DNA from: Tetradesmus obliquus
Lineage: Eukaryota; Chlorophyta; Chlorophyceae; Sphaeropleales; Scenedesmaceae
Direction: 5' to 3'
Assembly: GCA_030272155.1 (NCBI GenBank)
Contig: CP126197.1
Coordinates: 2,356,001 to 2,420,000 of the forward strand
Length of the DNA: 64,000 nucleotides
The stretch's first letter is position 1. The number at the start of each line of letters is the position of its first letter. Under the pieces are notes generated by a model. The model was not told where the DNA came from. It saw only the letters and a program-made list of their open reading frames with translations, and did not search any database. The translations under genes were made by a program, and so were the position numbers. Below, in pieces: positions 22,881-35,700 of the stretch.

Positions 22881-25800
22881 TCACAGGTGCGGCCACGCCA
22901 CCTGCAGCTTCTGCAAGACCGACATGAGCAGCTGCTGCTCTGCCTCCGTTGCTGGCAGCGCTGCCGCCGCCGACAGCTGCTGCTGGCAGCCCTGGTAGTC
23001 ACACTCCGCCAGCAGCACTGCAGCAAGCTTGCAGCGCACCTGCACGCTGTCTTGCGCAAGCAGCGCCTTGCCCAGCAGAGCTGCTGCAGTGCTGAAGTGC
23101 CCGCACTGCTGGTAAGCATCTCCCAGCTCCACCAGTAGTGTGGGAGAGGCCAGGCCGTGCCGCTGCGCCTGCGTGAGAGCCTGGTCGGCGTCCGCCTGCC
23201 TGCCTTGCAGCAGCGACAGCAGCGCCAGGTAGCCCCATACGCCAGGGTGCTCCGGGTCGCACAGGTTGGCCTCAGACAGTGCCAGCTCGGCAGACCTACA
23301 CGCCCAGGACAGGGGGCAAAACAGAAGAAAAACAGAGCAGTGAGACAGTGACGTGTACACTTGTAGGCAAGCATGTGGTGCGGCAAGCGAACACTCCCCA
23401 TTCAGAACACTGTAGTCACGGCTGAGGTGAGGTCAGGCACGAAGATTATCATTGGCCAATGACACCCATGGATGTGCTCATGCAGCAGGATGCCATTTAC
23501 TCGTGGTGTGAGTCCCTGCAGCTGGCAGCTGGAGCCATTGAAATATCAAGGTTCAGTGCACATGTACAGCGCCGTGCGCTCACCTGTACTCGGTCAGTCG
23601 CAGGTATGCCACCCCCAGCCCCATCCATGTTGTAGCACAGCGCCCGCCAACCTCCACTGCCGCCGCCTCAGCAAACAGCGGCCCAGCAGCATCTGCGCTG
23701 CCCGGCGCTGCTGAGGGTGGGCTGCTGCAGCTCTCCAGGCAGGAGCTGTACACCTCTGCTGCTACAGCTGCGTCCCCACTGGCCGTGAAGCAGGTGCCCA
23801 GGCGCAGGTACACACGGGGCGGACATGTGTCTGGCGCCCTCTGCATGGCACGCCTGTAGTGCTGCTTTGCAAGAGCGAGGTTGCCGGACTGCAGCAGCAG
23901 CAGCAGCCGCCTCAGCAGCAGCACATGCCGGGCCGTCATGCATGCTCAGCACTGCACTTGGCAAGCTGTGATGGCGACTTGACTGTTGCAGCTGTTGTTA
24001 CCTCCACGCCTGCACCTGCTCATGCTGACCAAAAAGCTGCTCTGTATGCAAGGTACGCGTCCTTTCACATGCATGATCAGCACTGCTCACCTCAAACTGC
24101 ACATCTCCCAGCAGCACCTGAACTTGCAGCTTGGCGTCCTCGCCGCCAACCTCAGCAAGCTCCCGCAGCAGCTGCAGCGCCCTCTCTGTGTCGCCTGACT
24201 GCTGCGCCACGGCCACGTGTGCCAGCTTCATGCGGCTGGCCAGCTGGCTGGCAGGGTCCTTCACGCCTGCAGATGGTGGCAGCAGCAAGCAAAGTAAGCC
24301 TCAGGGACATGTTCGACCTCACGGCTAGCAGCTCAGGCTTGCAGCACAGCGTCATACACTGTGAAGTTTTTGATGCCGACGGCGACGAAACACATACTGC
24401 ATGCAGCTGCCGTGCGCATCCATGCATGGCAAACAAGCCAGGCAGGTCTTTCAGTAGCATCGGCAGTGTCCTCTTGGCTGCACTATATGCTGCTCAGCTG
24501 CATGCAGCACCTACCTGCAGCAAGCTCCAGCAGCTGGCCAGCTAGTGCTGGCAGCTTCAGGTGCAGAACCAGTTCAGCAGCTGCCAGGTAGCCATTGGCA
24601 GCAGCAGCGGCAGCCCCCAGCAGAGCCACAGGGCAGGCAATGTTGCCGCTGCCACCTGCCGGCGCATCCTCTATGGAGCCGTTGCCGCTGCTGCGTACAC
24701 TGCCGCTGCTGCCGCTGCCAGCAACAGGGATGCTGCAGCTGCTGGCAGCCAGGACCGCCTTGGACTGCCGCACCACCTCTTGGTGGCAGCTGCGTGCCTG
24801 CGCCTCCTTGGCCTTGCCTGCAGCGCAGAAAGACAACATCAACTTTGTGTTTTGGAATAGGCTATACAATGACTACACCTCCCTGTATCAGCTGTGCTGG
24901 AAAAGGTGAAGATGATGCGTGGAGGCAATGACACAGGTGCTGCTGCCAAGCCATCGGCTACACCTGGCAGCACACAATGTGCTGTGCACCAGAATAGTTG
25001 TCGCTGCTCACCTTGCATGCGATACAGCAGGGCCAGCAGCGCCCATGGCAGCACACTTGTTGTAGTTGCACTGCCACCAGCAGGAGCTGCAGCGTCCTTG
25101 AAGCTGTGCCCAAGCACCTCCACCCATTCCAGTGCTGCTGGCTCAGGCCCACCCTCAACATCTTTGCCCAGTGCAAGAGCCAGCCCCAGGCATGCCAGCG
25201 CTACTGCTGCAGGGCTGTAGTCCTGGCTGATGCCCAGTGCCTCCCTGAAGGCTGCCTGTGCGCGTGTGTGCTCCTTGACGCGCATGCAGAAAGTCCCATA
25301 CTGGTACCACGCCTGCAGGCACAATGACGGTCACACCTTGAATGAGTAAGCCTGAGAGTTGCGACAGAAATAAAGTAAGGACTCCTTGTCACCTGTAGGA
25401 TATCAACAGCAGGGCACACTAAAGCACATCATGCACAACTCCAGCACACTCACATCTGCACTCTGCAGCAGTAGCAGCCTCCGCTGGTGCAGCGCATGGC
25501 TCCTGGGGACGTCTCCAGCTGCCTCGCACTCTGCTGCGAGCTGCAGCAGCTTCTCACTGCTGTCTAGCAGGTCTTTCCTGCTGCCAGTGTTGTTGCTGCA
25601 GGCTGGATCAACCTGGCTGCTTGACTGCTGCTGGGCCTGCTGCTGCTGCGGCTGCTGCTGTGCTACTGCCAAGCCTGCCATGGCAGCCTTCAACTCGTCC
25701 ATGAGGTGCTCATACAGGTCGTTGTACAGCTGCTGCACCTGCAGCAAGCCACAACAGGGTTGCTCATTCATCCGAACGCGGCCGATGCTGCATGTATGCA

Positions 25801-28410
25801 TACTTACATAATGCCAGCTTGCAAGCAGAGAAACAGTCATCTGCTAGTGACCATACCTGCCACAGACAGCAACACAGTGTTGCCTGTTCTCGGCCGCTCT
25901 CACCTGTGCAGAAGTCGGGGTGCTGCCTGCTGCTTTGTAACGCTCCCTGACTACCTCTACCAGCATCTGCTTGAGCTGGCTCTTCATGGCAAGGTAGCGC
26001 CCCGAGCGATTGAGCTCAAACACCAGCGACTGCTGCTGCTGGGCGTCAAGGCCGCTGACACTGCTGCTGCTGCTGCCGCCGCCTGCAGCTGCATACTCGT
26101 GTGAGAGCTCCTTGGCAATTTCTTGCACCTGCAAACAACAGACAAGAGTACCTTGTTTCACCTGCAGCCATTAATGTGTAAGCTGCCAAAGTATTTGTAC
26201 AGAGCGTGCCCTTCAATGAGTGTGCCCCCTGCACTGGCTCTCCTGCTGCTGCACCGTTCTGACTTCAGGCCGCAGTATGCAGCATGCTGATAATCATCAT
26301 CTTAAATTGCTGGGTTCCTGCGCATGCTGTCCCTATGCAAGCACACCTTAGCTCTGAAGCGGTCAGCTGCTGTGGGCGCTGGCAGGGGCGCGGCTGGTGC
26401 CTTGGCAGGGTACACATCTGCCAGCTGCCTGCCTGGCTTTGCTGGCGGCTGCCATGGTGCGTACAGCGGCCGCGCCAGCGTGATCTGCACTGCAAAGCGT
26501 GTCCCCGCTGCCTGCCAGGGGCATTGTGGCGGCTGGCCTTCTGGAGGAGCTGGTGGTGCATCCTCAATCGCCTTCACGCGCGCACTGCAGGCAGGACACA
26601 TGCAGTGTTTGACAGTGCTATGGCAGCAATCAGGCACGCAGTGGCCCACAACTGACATGAGGGATGCACGATCAAAGATATATAGCCATGCAGCATCTAT
26701 TCAACCTGCTGCAATGCACTGGCCAGCTTACGTTGCAGGCGGAGGCGTGTAAGGCGGCAGGCATGCAGCTGCCAGCTGGCCTGGCTGGACAGCCCAGCTG
26801 GCACAGCCCACAGCCATGGCGTAGCCGCAGGCAGTCACAGCCCCGGGGTCCTGAAGCTGCTCTGCTGCACAGTCTAGCTGCAGCAGGGCATGGTAGTTGG
26901 CAAAGGCTGGGTCTGCTGCTGAGTCAGCAGGCCCTTGCAGGTAGCGCGCCACCTCCAGCAGCAGTGGTTGGTCCAGCTCCAGCAGCGCCTGACATGGAAG
27001 GAAGGCAGAAGGCAGCACAACGCATGGAGCTACTGTGCAGCTGGGACTTTTTCCGCTTTACAAAGTACGTACATATGGAAGCACCATAACTCATGCATCC
27101 GCAGTGCCTGACGGCAGCGCATGTACACGCATCTGCACTACATGCATCATGGCCACGATGCCAGCGGTTGAGCACTGCAAGCTTGAGCTAGCTCACCTTG
27201 AGCGCTTGCACCGTTCCAGGTGGCAGGTATGCTCTGCAACGCTTGTTCCATGCCAGCTGCTGGTCACCAAGGCAGCCCCCACCACATACAACTGCCTTTG
27301 CGCTGCTGCTGCCTGGCAAGTGCAAGGCCATTGAGAAGTTCAATGCCCCATTAGCATTGTTAGCAGCTGCAGTGAGCTGCTGTGGTAGGGGGCTTGCAGG
27401 AAGCGGCGTGAACTCAATCACGTTGCATGCTGCTGCCTCCTCAGTGCTCATGGGTGCATACGGCTCTAGGGTAGGCCCTGCAGGCACTGCTGCTGCTGCT
27501 GCCGCTGCTGCTGCCGCTGCCGCTGACCCTGTTGTGGTGCTGCCACTTGATGACTGTGTGTTCGAGACAGCAGACACTGGCGGGCTGGGTGCGGGCTGAT
27601 GCATCAGCCTGATGCGCAGTGATACCTTGGAGCCTTGCAGGACCTGCGGGCATGTCAAAATTGCTCAGTCCACACCGTAGCATGACACAATGGCGAACAT
27701 GCAAAGCTGGGGGCCAGCATATATAATATCATAACAAGCTGGTGTCCTTTGCTGAGGGCAAAAATTCAGCGCGATTACGCCGAACACTGCTCATGCATCT
27801 ACCATGCACCTGACTTGCTTAGGGTACATCAGAATCTACACTGCAAACAAGCGCATCAGTTGCTCACCTTGAACGGCTCTCGTGTGTCTGCTGGCTGCAG
27901 TGTCAGTGAGCTGTCTTCAATCTCACTGCTGCCCAGGCCAAAAGGCAGAAGGTCAATGACTGCGCTGGCAAGCACAGTCTTTGTCTGGCTGCTGCACACG
28001 CGGACTTCCAGGCTGGCATTGATCATTGCGTCTATGACATCTGGACCCTTCTTGTGCCTGAACTTGTGCTCTAAGCTGACTGGTAGGATGAAGTCTGGCG
28101 TGAGTGCTGCTGGCGGACAGGCCACTGGTGCGGCATGCGTGTATAGCAGCTCCACATACATTGGAGGCGCTGCAGATGCATCTGCAAGGGGCTCTGGTGC
28201 CAGCAGCTCTGGAGCTGCCAGCAGGCCCTACAGCATGCAACTAATCAGTCGTTTTACTTGCCAAACACAGAAATAGCAGTGCAGGGTGACATAGGCAGCC
28301 TTGCCTACCAGCTTCAGCTGCACATCTTGCACAGTTGTCAGCAGCAGCACATCTTGGCTGAAGTCTTCCGCCACCACCGGCTGCACGTCTTTCTTTGATT
28401 TGGGAGGCAT
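22881..28410 (-). CDS. CFAP70: CFAP70, TPR protein of motile cilia
   Basis: Twelve exons: 28410-28309, 28227-27868, 27643-27197, 26988-26732, 26584-26347, 26128-25904, 25738-25454, 25312-25012, 24817-24515, 24266-24091, 23888-23584 and 23295-22881, about 1137 residues with consistent phases. CFAP70 (TTC18) sits on the axoneme and is tied to outer dynein arm function in animals and Chlamydomonas. The start MPPKSKK leads into a C2-like N-terminal part with VLASAVIDLLPFGLG. The family block LVFELNRSGRYLAMKSQLKQMLVEVVRERY lies mid-protein, followed by tetratricopeptide helices (AWYQYGTFCMR, TWMGLGVAYLRL, VWGYLALLSLLQGR). Poly-Ala and poly-Gln inserts are present. The call rests on order and motif similarity to human CFAP70 recalled from memory. 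It implies the alga makes, or descends from makers of, motile cilia. Confidence 0.87.
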
Positions 28411-29614
28411 TTTCAAACTCAACAGTAGGTGTGCTAGCAGGAACACTGCATCGTCATCTGAAGATTGCCGGTGGCTTACACAGTCGCAACTTGCGGTCTG
28501 TCGTTCGAGCAGCCATACCACCCCACGTTTTGAGCAAAAATTTTAAGGCAGCGATATTGAGCGAACCTGGGTGAGCCACGCCTATCCTTACGTACCAGTG
28601 TGAGTCAACATTGTGGTCAAAGACCTAGTTCACCTGAAGCTTCACAACAAAGCACTGCTTAGCAGTACAACTGTTGGGCAGGCCGATGCTTCAGGTCAAA
28701 GCAAACGATCTGCAATGGCACAACCGCAGCTAGTACCGCCTACAACGGGAGACACCTGCGAAGAACAATGCTGACTCAGCGGCCTGCCATGCAGACCCCG
28801 TGATGCAGACAGTCTGTTGCACGCACAGCCACCGTATCAATTTGGTACAACCACCGTCACTACCGCGGTTCCAGGACTTGCTGTCACTACCGCGGTTCCA
28901 GGACTTGCTGGAAAAGCCACACCACAAATTGCTGCCACGAACCTAGACCAAATACCAAGCACTACACGGCCACCATGCAACAAGCCCATCTCCGTGATGG
29001 GCAACAGTGACCATAGCGGCAAGCTGCGCTGCGTGCATGTGGTTCCTGCAACATGATAACAAGGATGCCGTTCCTGGTACACAGCAAGATACTGTGTCAA
29101 GATTTACAGCCACACAAGGGGAGCAGGAGGTGTATGCCACTGTGAGGTGGTGCTCAGCCACAAGGCACCACACGAGTACATACAGACAAACATGACTGCA
29201 TTGATGCGTGAAGCATTGTGCTGATCAGCGGCACCTTGCATCGACACTCAAATAGCACAGAGAGCAACAAACCAGATGAGCAGACATGCCGAGGAAAAGT
29301 CTGCCAGACAACAGTGTTCCTCAGCGACGCCTGCCCAGCCCTGTACTGAGTTGCCACCGCTGGCAACTCCAACAAAGGATGCAGGTCGATTCACCAGGTG
29401 CATCCACAACACTGCAATCTCACTGTCAACCACAGTGCCAAGCTGCCCACACACGGCAGCCCGCTTCACTCCTACTGCTTAGCACAGCAGCCGCTGCTGC
29501 TGGCCACACTTCACGCCTCCTGCCACTGGTCGCGGTGCCACCCATCTACCCTACAAGCCCGCCATCCCCAACACCCCAAACCCCACCCAACCAGCCAAAT
29601 CTGCACTAGCCACA
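28411..29614. other. Spacer between CFAP70 and the small plastid protein gene
   Basis: About 1.2 kb with no recognisable exon. It contains a perfect 27-base tandem duplication at 28856-28909 and the CFAP70 5' flank. Nothing else stood out. Confidence 0.5.
28856..28909. repeat. Perfect 27-bp tandem duplication
   Basis: 28856-28882 is repeated without change at 28883-28909. The unit begins GTCACTACCGCGG and ends ACTTGCT. The identity of the copies suggests a recent event. Confidence 0.95.
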
Positions 29615-30656
29615 CTACTCAGGGATGGTGGGGATGTTTGGTGACTTCTCAGGGTCCTGGTTGGGGTCACCCTCAGGCTCTGTGGGCTCCCCGGGTGGCG
29701 CCTCAGGGTCGGGGTCACCCGGCTCTGTGCGCTTCTTGCTCTCCTCCTCCTCCTCATCTGGCATCTCAGGGTCTCCTGGCAGCGGCTTAGGCAGGAACAC
29801 GCGCTCCGGCTTTTCAAACTCCGGGAAGATGTCGGGGCGCTTGCTGGGCTGCGGCGCCTCCCACTCCTGCAGTTGCAATTGTGCAGCGAGTGGGTGCGAA
29901 GTACGGCCATGGCCAAGGCATCAGCGCCATAGCATGCACATGCAGTGATGGGTATGCAGCGTCATGCCCAACAAAACTATTACTTTCCCTACAGTAGCGT
30001 ACCACCTGTCAGGATCTTGCACAGAGATCCTGCACCAGCTGCCACAGTCACGCAGACCGTGGGCGTGCACGCTGACTGCTGGCACGCCTCGCATGCACCG
30101 CTGCTTCGTGTGGCAACTCATAAAAGCATATGTCATGCAAATGCGTCATGCGTAGTGCAGTGAAATTGGCCCGTCACGAATGCTGCTGCTGCTGCTGCTG
30201 CTGCCCTGCAAAGGTGATCAGGCTGGCCGCTTTCACATGCCTAGCAAGCATAGCATGCTATGGCTGACATGCAAAGCACACATGCACATCATGCAGCTAG
30301 CCCGCATGTGCTTCAAGCATATGTAGCAACTGCATGGCACTGGATGCACAGCTGATGCACACATGCACACACATGCAATTGCGTCAACATGCTACTTGTA
30401 GCAGCACCTGCACCTGCTCAGACCAGAAACCCTGAGTAATGGTACAAACATCTATACACACCTGAGGAGCGTCTAATGGCGACCTGGCCTCTTCTGTGTC
30501 CGGCTGAGTAGATGCCACCACTATCAAGTGCCTGACTGGCCGCAGCTGGCAGACATGTCGCAACGGCCGTGGCGCCAGCGCCTGTATGCTGCTACATTGC
30601 CTGCTGTTATTCGAATTGCGCACTTGGCTGTGCAATTGCGAGTGGAGACACTGCAT
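29615..30656 (-). CDS. Small acidic Pro-rich protein, probably plastid-targeted; function unknown
   Basis: Two exons, 30656-30462 and 29866-29615, give 149 residues in phase (donor GTGTGT, acceptor CTGCAG). The N-terminal 45-50 residues are rich in Ser, Arg, Gln and His without acids and run into HLIVVAS, a typical chloroplast transit-peptide cleavage context. The mature part begins with EWEAPQPSKRPDIFPEFEKP, continues with LPKPLPGDPEMPDEEEEE and ends in a disordered Pro/Glu/Asp tail. The compact RPDIFPEF block looks like a conserved motif, but I cannot name the family. The gene is divergent from the phosphatase, with 560 bases between starts. A real gene is likely because coding quality changes sharply at both splice sites; the exact start is uncertain (upstream in-frame codons exist). 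Confidence 0.5.
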
Positions 30657-31216
30657 GGCTGCTGCTTCCGAGCGGGAACTAATGCTCGTGGTTGCAATTC
30701 GACTTATAAGCAATCGAAAAACAACAAATCGAATCAATTAAGCTAGCGTTTACGTGTGGTGGGCGCCCCAGTACACTTTGTGACTGTCCAGTAGCTGAGG
30801 TGTCTATGTTGTATGGGGTGAACATGATGAAAGCAAACGGTAAGCTTCAGCTACCTTGATCGGCCATAGAACAAAGGCAAAACCGCAACATGGTACTTGC
30901 CCTGGTGGGGTTTGGCCCGAACTCTCCCTGGCAAGTCTTCGACAGCCAAGTGGCGATGCACTGAATTTCGAGCGGCTCAATTGAACAACTACTGCTTTGT
31001 GGGTGGCCACTCCTCAGCACGTTTCCCTGTGTTCATCAGCACACAAGTCCGTGTGCCTCTTGGTTGCGTCGGGCTGCGGTGTAGGCCGTCCTCAGTTACC
31101 AGATAAGTTGTGTTATTGCGATCGTGGGCTTCCATATTGAGCAAACGCCATGGTGGTTCCTCCCAGCATCTGAGACGGATTTGCTTCGGGGGGCCTAGGC
31201 GCAGGGCGATAGCAGG
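30657..31216. promoter_or_regulatory. Divergent intergenic region upstream of the phosphatase
   Basis: About 560 bases lie between two opposed start codons and must contain both promoters. AT-rich patches occur near 30700-30740; no specific factor site is recognised. Confidence 0.45.
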
Positions 31217-32734
31217 ATGCTTACGGCGATGCTAGCCCTAGACAGTACTATAGCCTCAGACAACGACTGCGGCAGTGGCGTTCAGCAGCGCAAGGCTGAA
31301 CTCGTCAAGGCGGAGCAGGCCTGCGATGGTCTTCAGCGGGATGCAGACGCAGCAATCGATGTGTCGTCCGTGATCACCCAGGTCAGCACCGTTCCAGCTG
31401 TACCTCAAGCGAAGTGGCTGCCGCAGCAGGAGCACGAGGGCGAGCAGCAGAATGGCAAGGGTTGGCGACACCGAATGCGCAACCTGCTGTGCTGCCTGTC
31501 GCCTCCCACCAGCGGCCTGTACGCTAAGCAGGATGTACAGATACTCAGCACCATCTACCAGCTACCGCCTCAGCCTCCGCGTGTGTACCGGGAAGCAGTG
31601 ATTGGGACCAAGAAGCCTGAGGACATGCACAAGAAGACGCTCGTGCTGGACCTGGACGAGACGCTGGTGCACTCCTCCTTCAAGCCCATACCCAACCCGG
31701 ACTACATCATCCCCGTGGAGATTGACGGGCGGCTGGTGGATGTGTATGTGCTCAAGCGGCCCTGGCTGGACCACTTCATGGCGACGGTGCGCTGCTGCTG
31801 CAGCCTGCTGTTGTTCAGCGTTGTGCTTGCCTTGTTGCGCAGCCAGCAACGCCAGCCCAACAAGAGATTGAGCCTGTTGTTTCTGAGCAGCAGGAGCAGC
31901 AGCAGCAGCAGACGCTGCAGCAGTCGCTGCAGCAGTTGAATCGCTGACACACCGCTGCAGGATGTACTGTACATAATCTTGCGCATGCAACCTGCAAAAC
32001 ATCTTGCACGAGCATTCGTCGCAGCCTTGCCGCCATACATGACTTTGCTCCCCCTCTGCTTGCCTGTCCCATCTCATCTGGACGTGTCTGCCTGCCAGGC
32101 TGCTGCTGCTTCTGATGCTGCTGATGCTGCTGCATCTGTTGCTGTTCCTGCCCCCAGGTGGGCCCTTGCTTCAAAATGGTGTTTGCACCGCCAGCCTGGC
32201 CAATCACCGACTGCACTCCTCTCCTCGCTGCCTGTCTTGCCCCTCATCCCTGCTTGCCTGCCGTCCTGCTGCTGCTGCTGCCTGCAGGTGGGCCCTCGCT
32301 TCGAGGTGGTGGTCTTCACCGCGAGCCTGGCCAAGTACGCCGACCCGCTGCTCGACCTCATGGACCCCTCGGGCCTGGTGCGCTGGCGGCTGTTCCGCGA
32401 GAGCTGCTGCCCCTATGAGGGCAACTATGTGAAGGACCTCAACTGCCTGGGCAGGGAACTGGCCTCCACCATCATCGTAGATAACAGCCCACACAGCTAC
32501 ATCTTCCAGCCGGCAAATGCAGTGCCGATTGGGACGTTTATCGATGACATGGATGACCAGGAGCTGCTGGAGCTGCTGCCACACCTGCTGCAGCTGGAGG
32601 CAGCAGATGATGTGCGGCGGTACTTAGGGCCCAACATGATGCTGCTGCAGCAGCAGCAGGAGGAGGGCCAGCAGCAGCAGCAGCAGGGGCCGGCAGTGGC
32701 TGCAGTGCAGCAGCAGCAAGTGCTGGTACGGTAG
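31217..32734 (+). CDS. SCP/CTD small phosphatase-like protein (HAD family)
   Basis: Two exons, 31217-31786 and 32288-32734, encode 338 residues. SCP-type phosphatases remove phosphate from Ser residues of the RNA polymerase II tail or other nuclear and signalling proteins, using an Asp nucleophile. The catalytic [11 protein letters not shown] (DxDxT signature) starts near residue 143. It is followed by [13 protein letters not shown], then after the intron by [41 protein letters not shown] (second Asp pair region) and [16 protein letters not shown]. This is the full catalytic domain. The N-terminal 120 residues are variable and contain CCLSP, a possible palmitoylation site. The C-terminus is Gln-rich. 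The 501-base intron carries a tandem copy of the start of exon 2. Confidence 0.92.
32158..32204 (+). repeat. Decayed copy of phosphatase exon 2 start within the intron
   Basis: CCCCAG followed by GTGGGCCCTTGCTTC at 32158 mirrors the true exon start GTGGGCCCTCGCTTC at 32288, 130 bases downstream. Similarity runs for about 50 bases and ends in CCAGCCTGGCCAA against CGAGCCTGGCCAA. The preceding pyrimidine/CTG-rich 80 bases are also duplicated. A 1-base indel breaks the copied frame. Confidence 0.88.
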
Positions 32735-35700
32735 CTATGCGGGGCGCAGCAGCGTATTGTGCAATGTGGCAGCAGAGCAGCAGCAGCCAGCAGCAGGAAC
32801 TGCTAACATCACGGCGGCTTGCATTAGTCTGTCCGTACGGTCAAGCAGCATGCGCGCATCTGCGCATGCTGCAGTGGCAGCTGTGATTGGGCTTTGCTGC
32901 TGCATGTTGTTGAACTGTCTGCAAGCATGTCTGGTGCGCTAATGTTTGAAACAGCGCAACCTGCACTTCATGCTAGTGACACACCGCTGCTGCTTGCGCT
33001 CGCTGCTGGTGTGCTGCCGCTTGGCTGCTGCTTTGCATGTGTTGGTGTTTGCTAGCTAGCTGTGTGGTGGATGCCAGAGCTGGGCACATTGATAATCAAC
33101 CAACAATTGAAGAAGTGAAAGCAGCTTGCATGCTGCCTCCTTTTTGCGTCAGCGACAGTTGTGCTGCATTAGCACGGACGGGCGGAACGAGGGTATCTCA
33201 CACGTGTATGATTTGTTTTTCCAATACAGTGCTCGGTACACTGTGTAGCTTGGTGCTGCTGCGACCTGCGAGTGCCGCATCTAGCATGCAATTATGCATT
33301 GTGGAGCAGCGACAGCAGCAGCACGGCAGGGTGAGTGCTCTGTGGTCCTTGGGCGTCCTTGGCCTGTTGACCTCTGTGCTGCTGTTGTTGTTATGCCAAG
33401 CATGTAGTTTTTGCAACTTACTGCATTCTCAGCGCTTACAGGATCAGCCCCTTGGAACAGGAGGGGCGCGTGCCTGATGCTTGCGGCCTGCCACTGCTTG
33501 GATATCACCTTTTTGGCCTTTAGCGGAGATACAGCTTTCTGGGTCGACTTGCAGCATTCAATGCTTGCTTGGCTGTGTGTGGCATGTTCAGGCGTTTGCT
33601 GCAGCATCTGTGCGTGCATGGCATGCAAGAAGTCTTGCTGCTGCTGGCTGTCCAGCAGAAGCGGCTGTGGCCGCAAGACCCGCGGCACGGCCCGCAGCCT
33701 AAGCCAGCAGTCCACAGCACAAGCGCGTGGCACCCGTGCTACTTCACTTCACTTTGTACCATGTTTCGCTGCTCTGTTGCTGCTTGGTGTGTGTGAGCTG
33801 CATCGTTGCACCATCTGCTCAATGACACATCAGCAGGGCTGCTCGCCTGCTGCACGGCGGTGCCGGCAGTGCACACTGTGCCTGCCGTGCTGCTGCAGTA
33901 AGATTGTTATATTTGCATGGGCTCCGGTGAAGCGGGGGTTTAACAGCACCAATCTCGGTGTGTGTAACCAATCCAGGGGTTTGTAACCAGCACCATGGCA
34001 GCACCTGGGCGCGTGTACTGCCCCAGGTGCTGCTTGCAGCAGGCTGTTGCTGCTTCCCTTCTTGTATTTGCGCCTTGCATGTATGTTTGTGGCTGGATGG
34101 ATTGGCAGGCTGTGTTGATGAAGGGGCGCACGAACGCTGACTTGTGTTTCAATGATCTCGATCTGCTGGGGTTTTGAAGCTGAGGCTGGCAGGGAGCACC
34201 TCGTGTACATACGTGTATTCCTACCACTACTACCACTACAAGCCATGCATGGGCTGATTGTATGTGTTTGTTAGTAATCCTTCTGCTGATGCGCCGCGTG
34301 CTTGCAGCTTGCGGTTGGTTGGGGTGCTGCTGCAAGTTGATGCGAGTTTATGTGTTGCGTGCTGCTGGTTGCGCAGCGAGCACCACACCAGAAGCAGCTT
34401 GCAAGCCGTTGTGCTGATGCCCCGTTTGCTTTGGCACAATAGCATGTCAAGCTGCTACCACCTTCTGCACAGGCACAGGAGTGGCGGCACATAATTCACT
34501 GCAGGCATGCTGCATGGCCAGTTGAGCGCGTTACAGTGCATGGGGTGCATTGCCAGCCCTTGGAGCACCACAGCAGCAGATGCTGTGCATGTTTGTGTAT
34601 GGTGTCTTGCGTCTGTGCGCTATCTTGCGGCGGAGGGGCTTTGTACGGGACAAGACATCTGCGTGTTACTCGTTACAAGCGGCAGCCGCCAGCTGCTTGC
34701 TCTCACTGCAATCTGCTGCTTTTGTGATTGCCGCTTGCACTGTTGGCTGCTCAGCAGACGCCAGCATGCAGTAGGTGCATCTGCGCCGCAATGATCATGC
34801 TGTCGTGACAGCACACATGTGAGCCGGGCGTTTTGTGATTGTGTAGGTCTTTCTGTCTCGCGGTTGTGCAGGCACTCCGTGCCCCACAGCGAGTTTCAAA
34901 ACTGCCAATAGCAATACTGCTGCAGCAGTGGCCAGCTACGAACTTTGAAGGTGACCCCTTATTGTTCTGCCGGTTGCCGCTAACCAACCTGCCTTGTGCA
35001 GCTTGTTGCAACAGCTGGTGCTGGTATCGCAGCATGTTGGCAGCCCAATGATAGGGGCTTATTATGCTAACAGACTGAACGCATGCTGCACGGCCATTGC
35101 ATATGAGGGTCCGGCAGTGGCTCTTGCACTCTGTTGATCAGCTGACAGCTATAGAATTAGAGTGGTGCGTTGCTGTTGTGCTTTGCGGATGTTTGTATTC
35201 AAACGGCGGGCACTTTGCACGACTGTTGCAACTACTCGTTGCTTGCTGTACAGGTCATTATCAGGGCTGCAGCAGACTTGGCTTGCCTTATAATCAATCT
35301 ATGCAGCACCATGCAGGTTGAGCGTAGTTGCTCCTGGAATGAAAGTTGCTGCGATTTTGCTAGGCACCAGTTTGTGTAACCATGAGTGTGCATGGTTGTC
35401 TCTGCAGCTGTCTACAGGACGTGTCCATGTGCAGCGTCAGGCAACAATATTTGGGTTTTGTTACGCAAGTGAACATATGTGCTACTAATTGCTCCGGCGA
35501 ACTTCACTATGAAACGCTCTGCTGGATGACCGGCTCAGACAGCCTGCCCAAAAAAACAGCCTTTACGCAACACCTTACCACACAGACAGCTTGCCCACGC
35601 CTTCACCAGCTCCATTCAGTCGCAGAAGATCAGGAATGTTGTGTCCTGTAACTTCAAGCCATGACTCACATGGCCTGGCAAGTCAACTTAAGCAGGGCCA

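Noticed and set aside
33037-33986. Cys-rich open frames as small secreted peptides
   Set aside because: High Cys comes from TGC codons of CTG-rich DNA in several frames and on both strands; there is no consistent signal peptide or motif.
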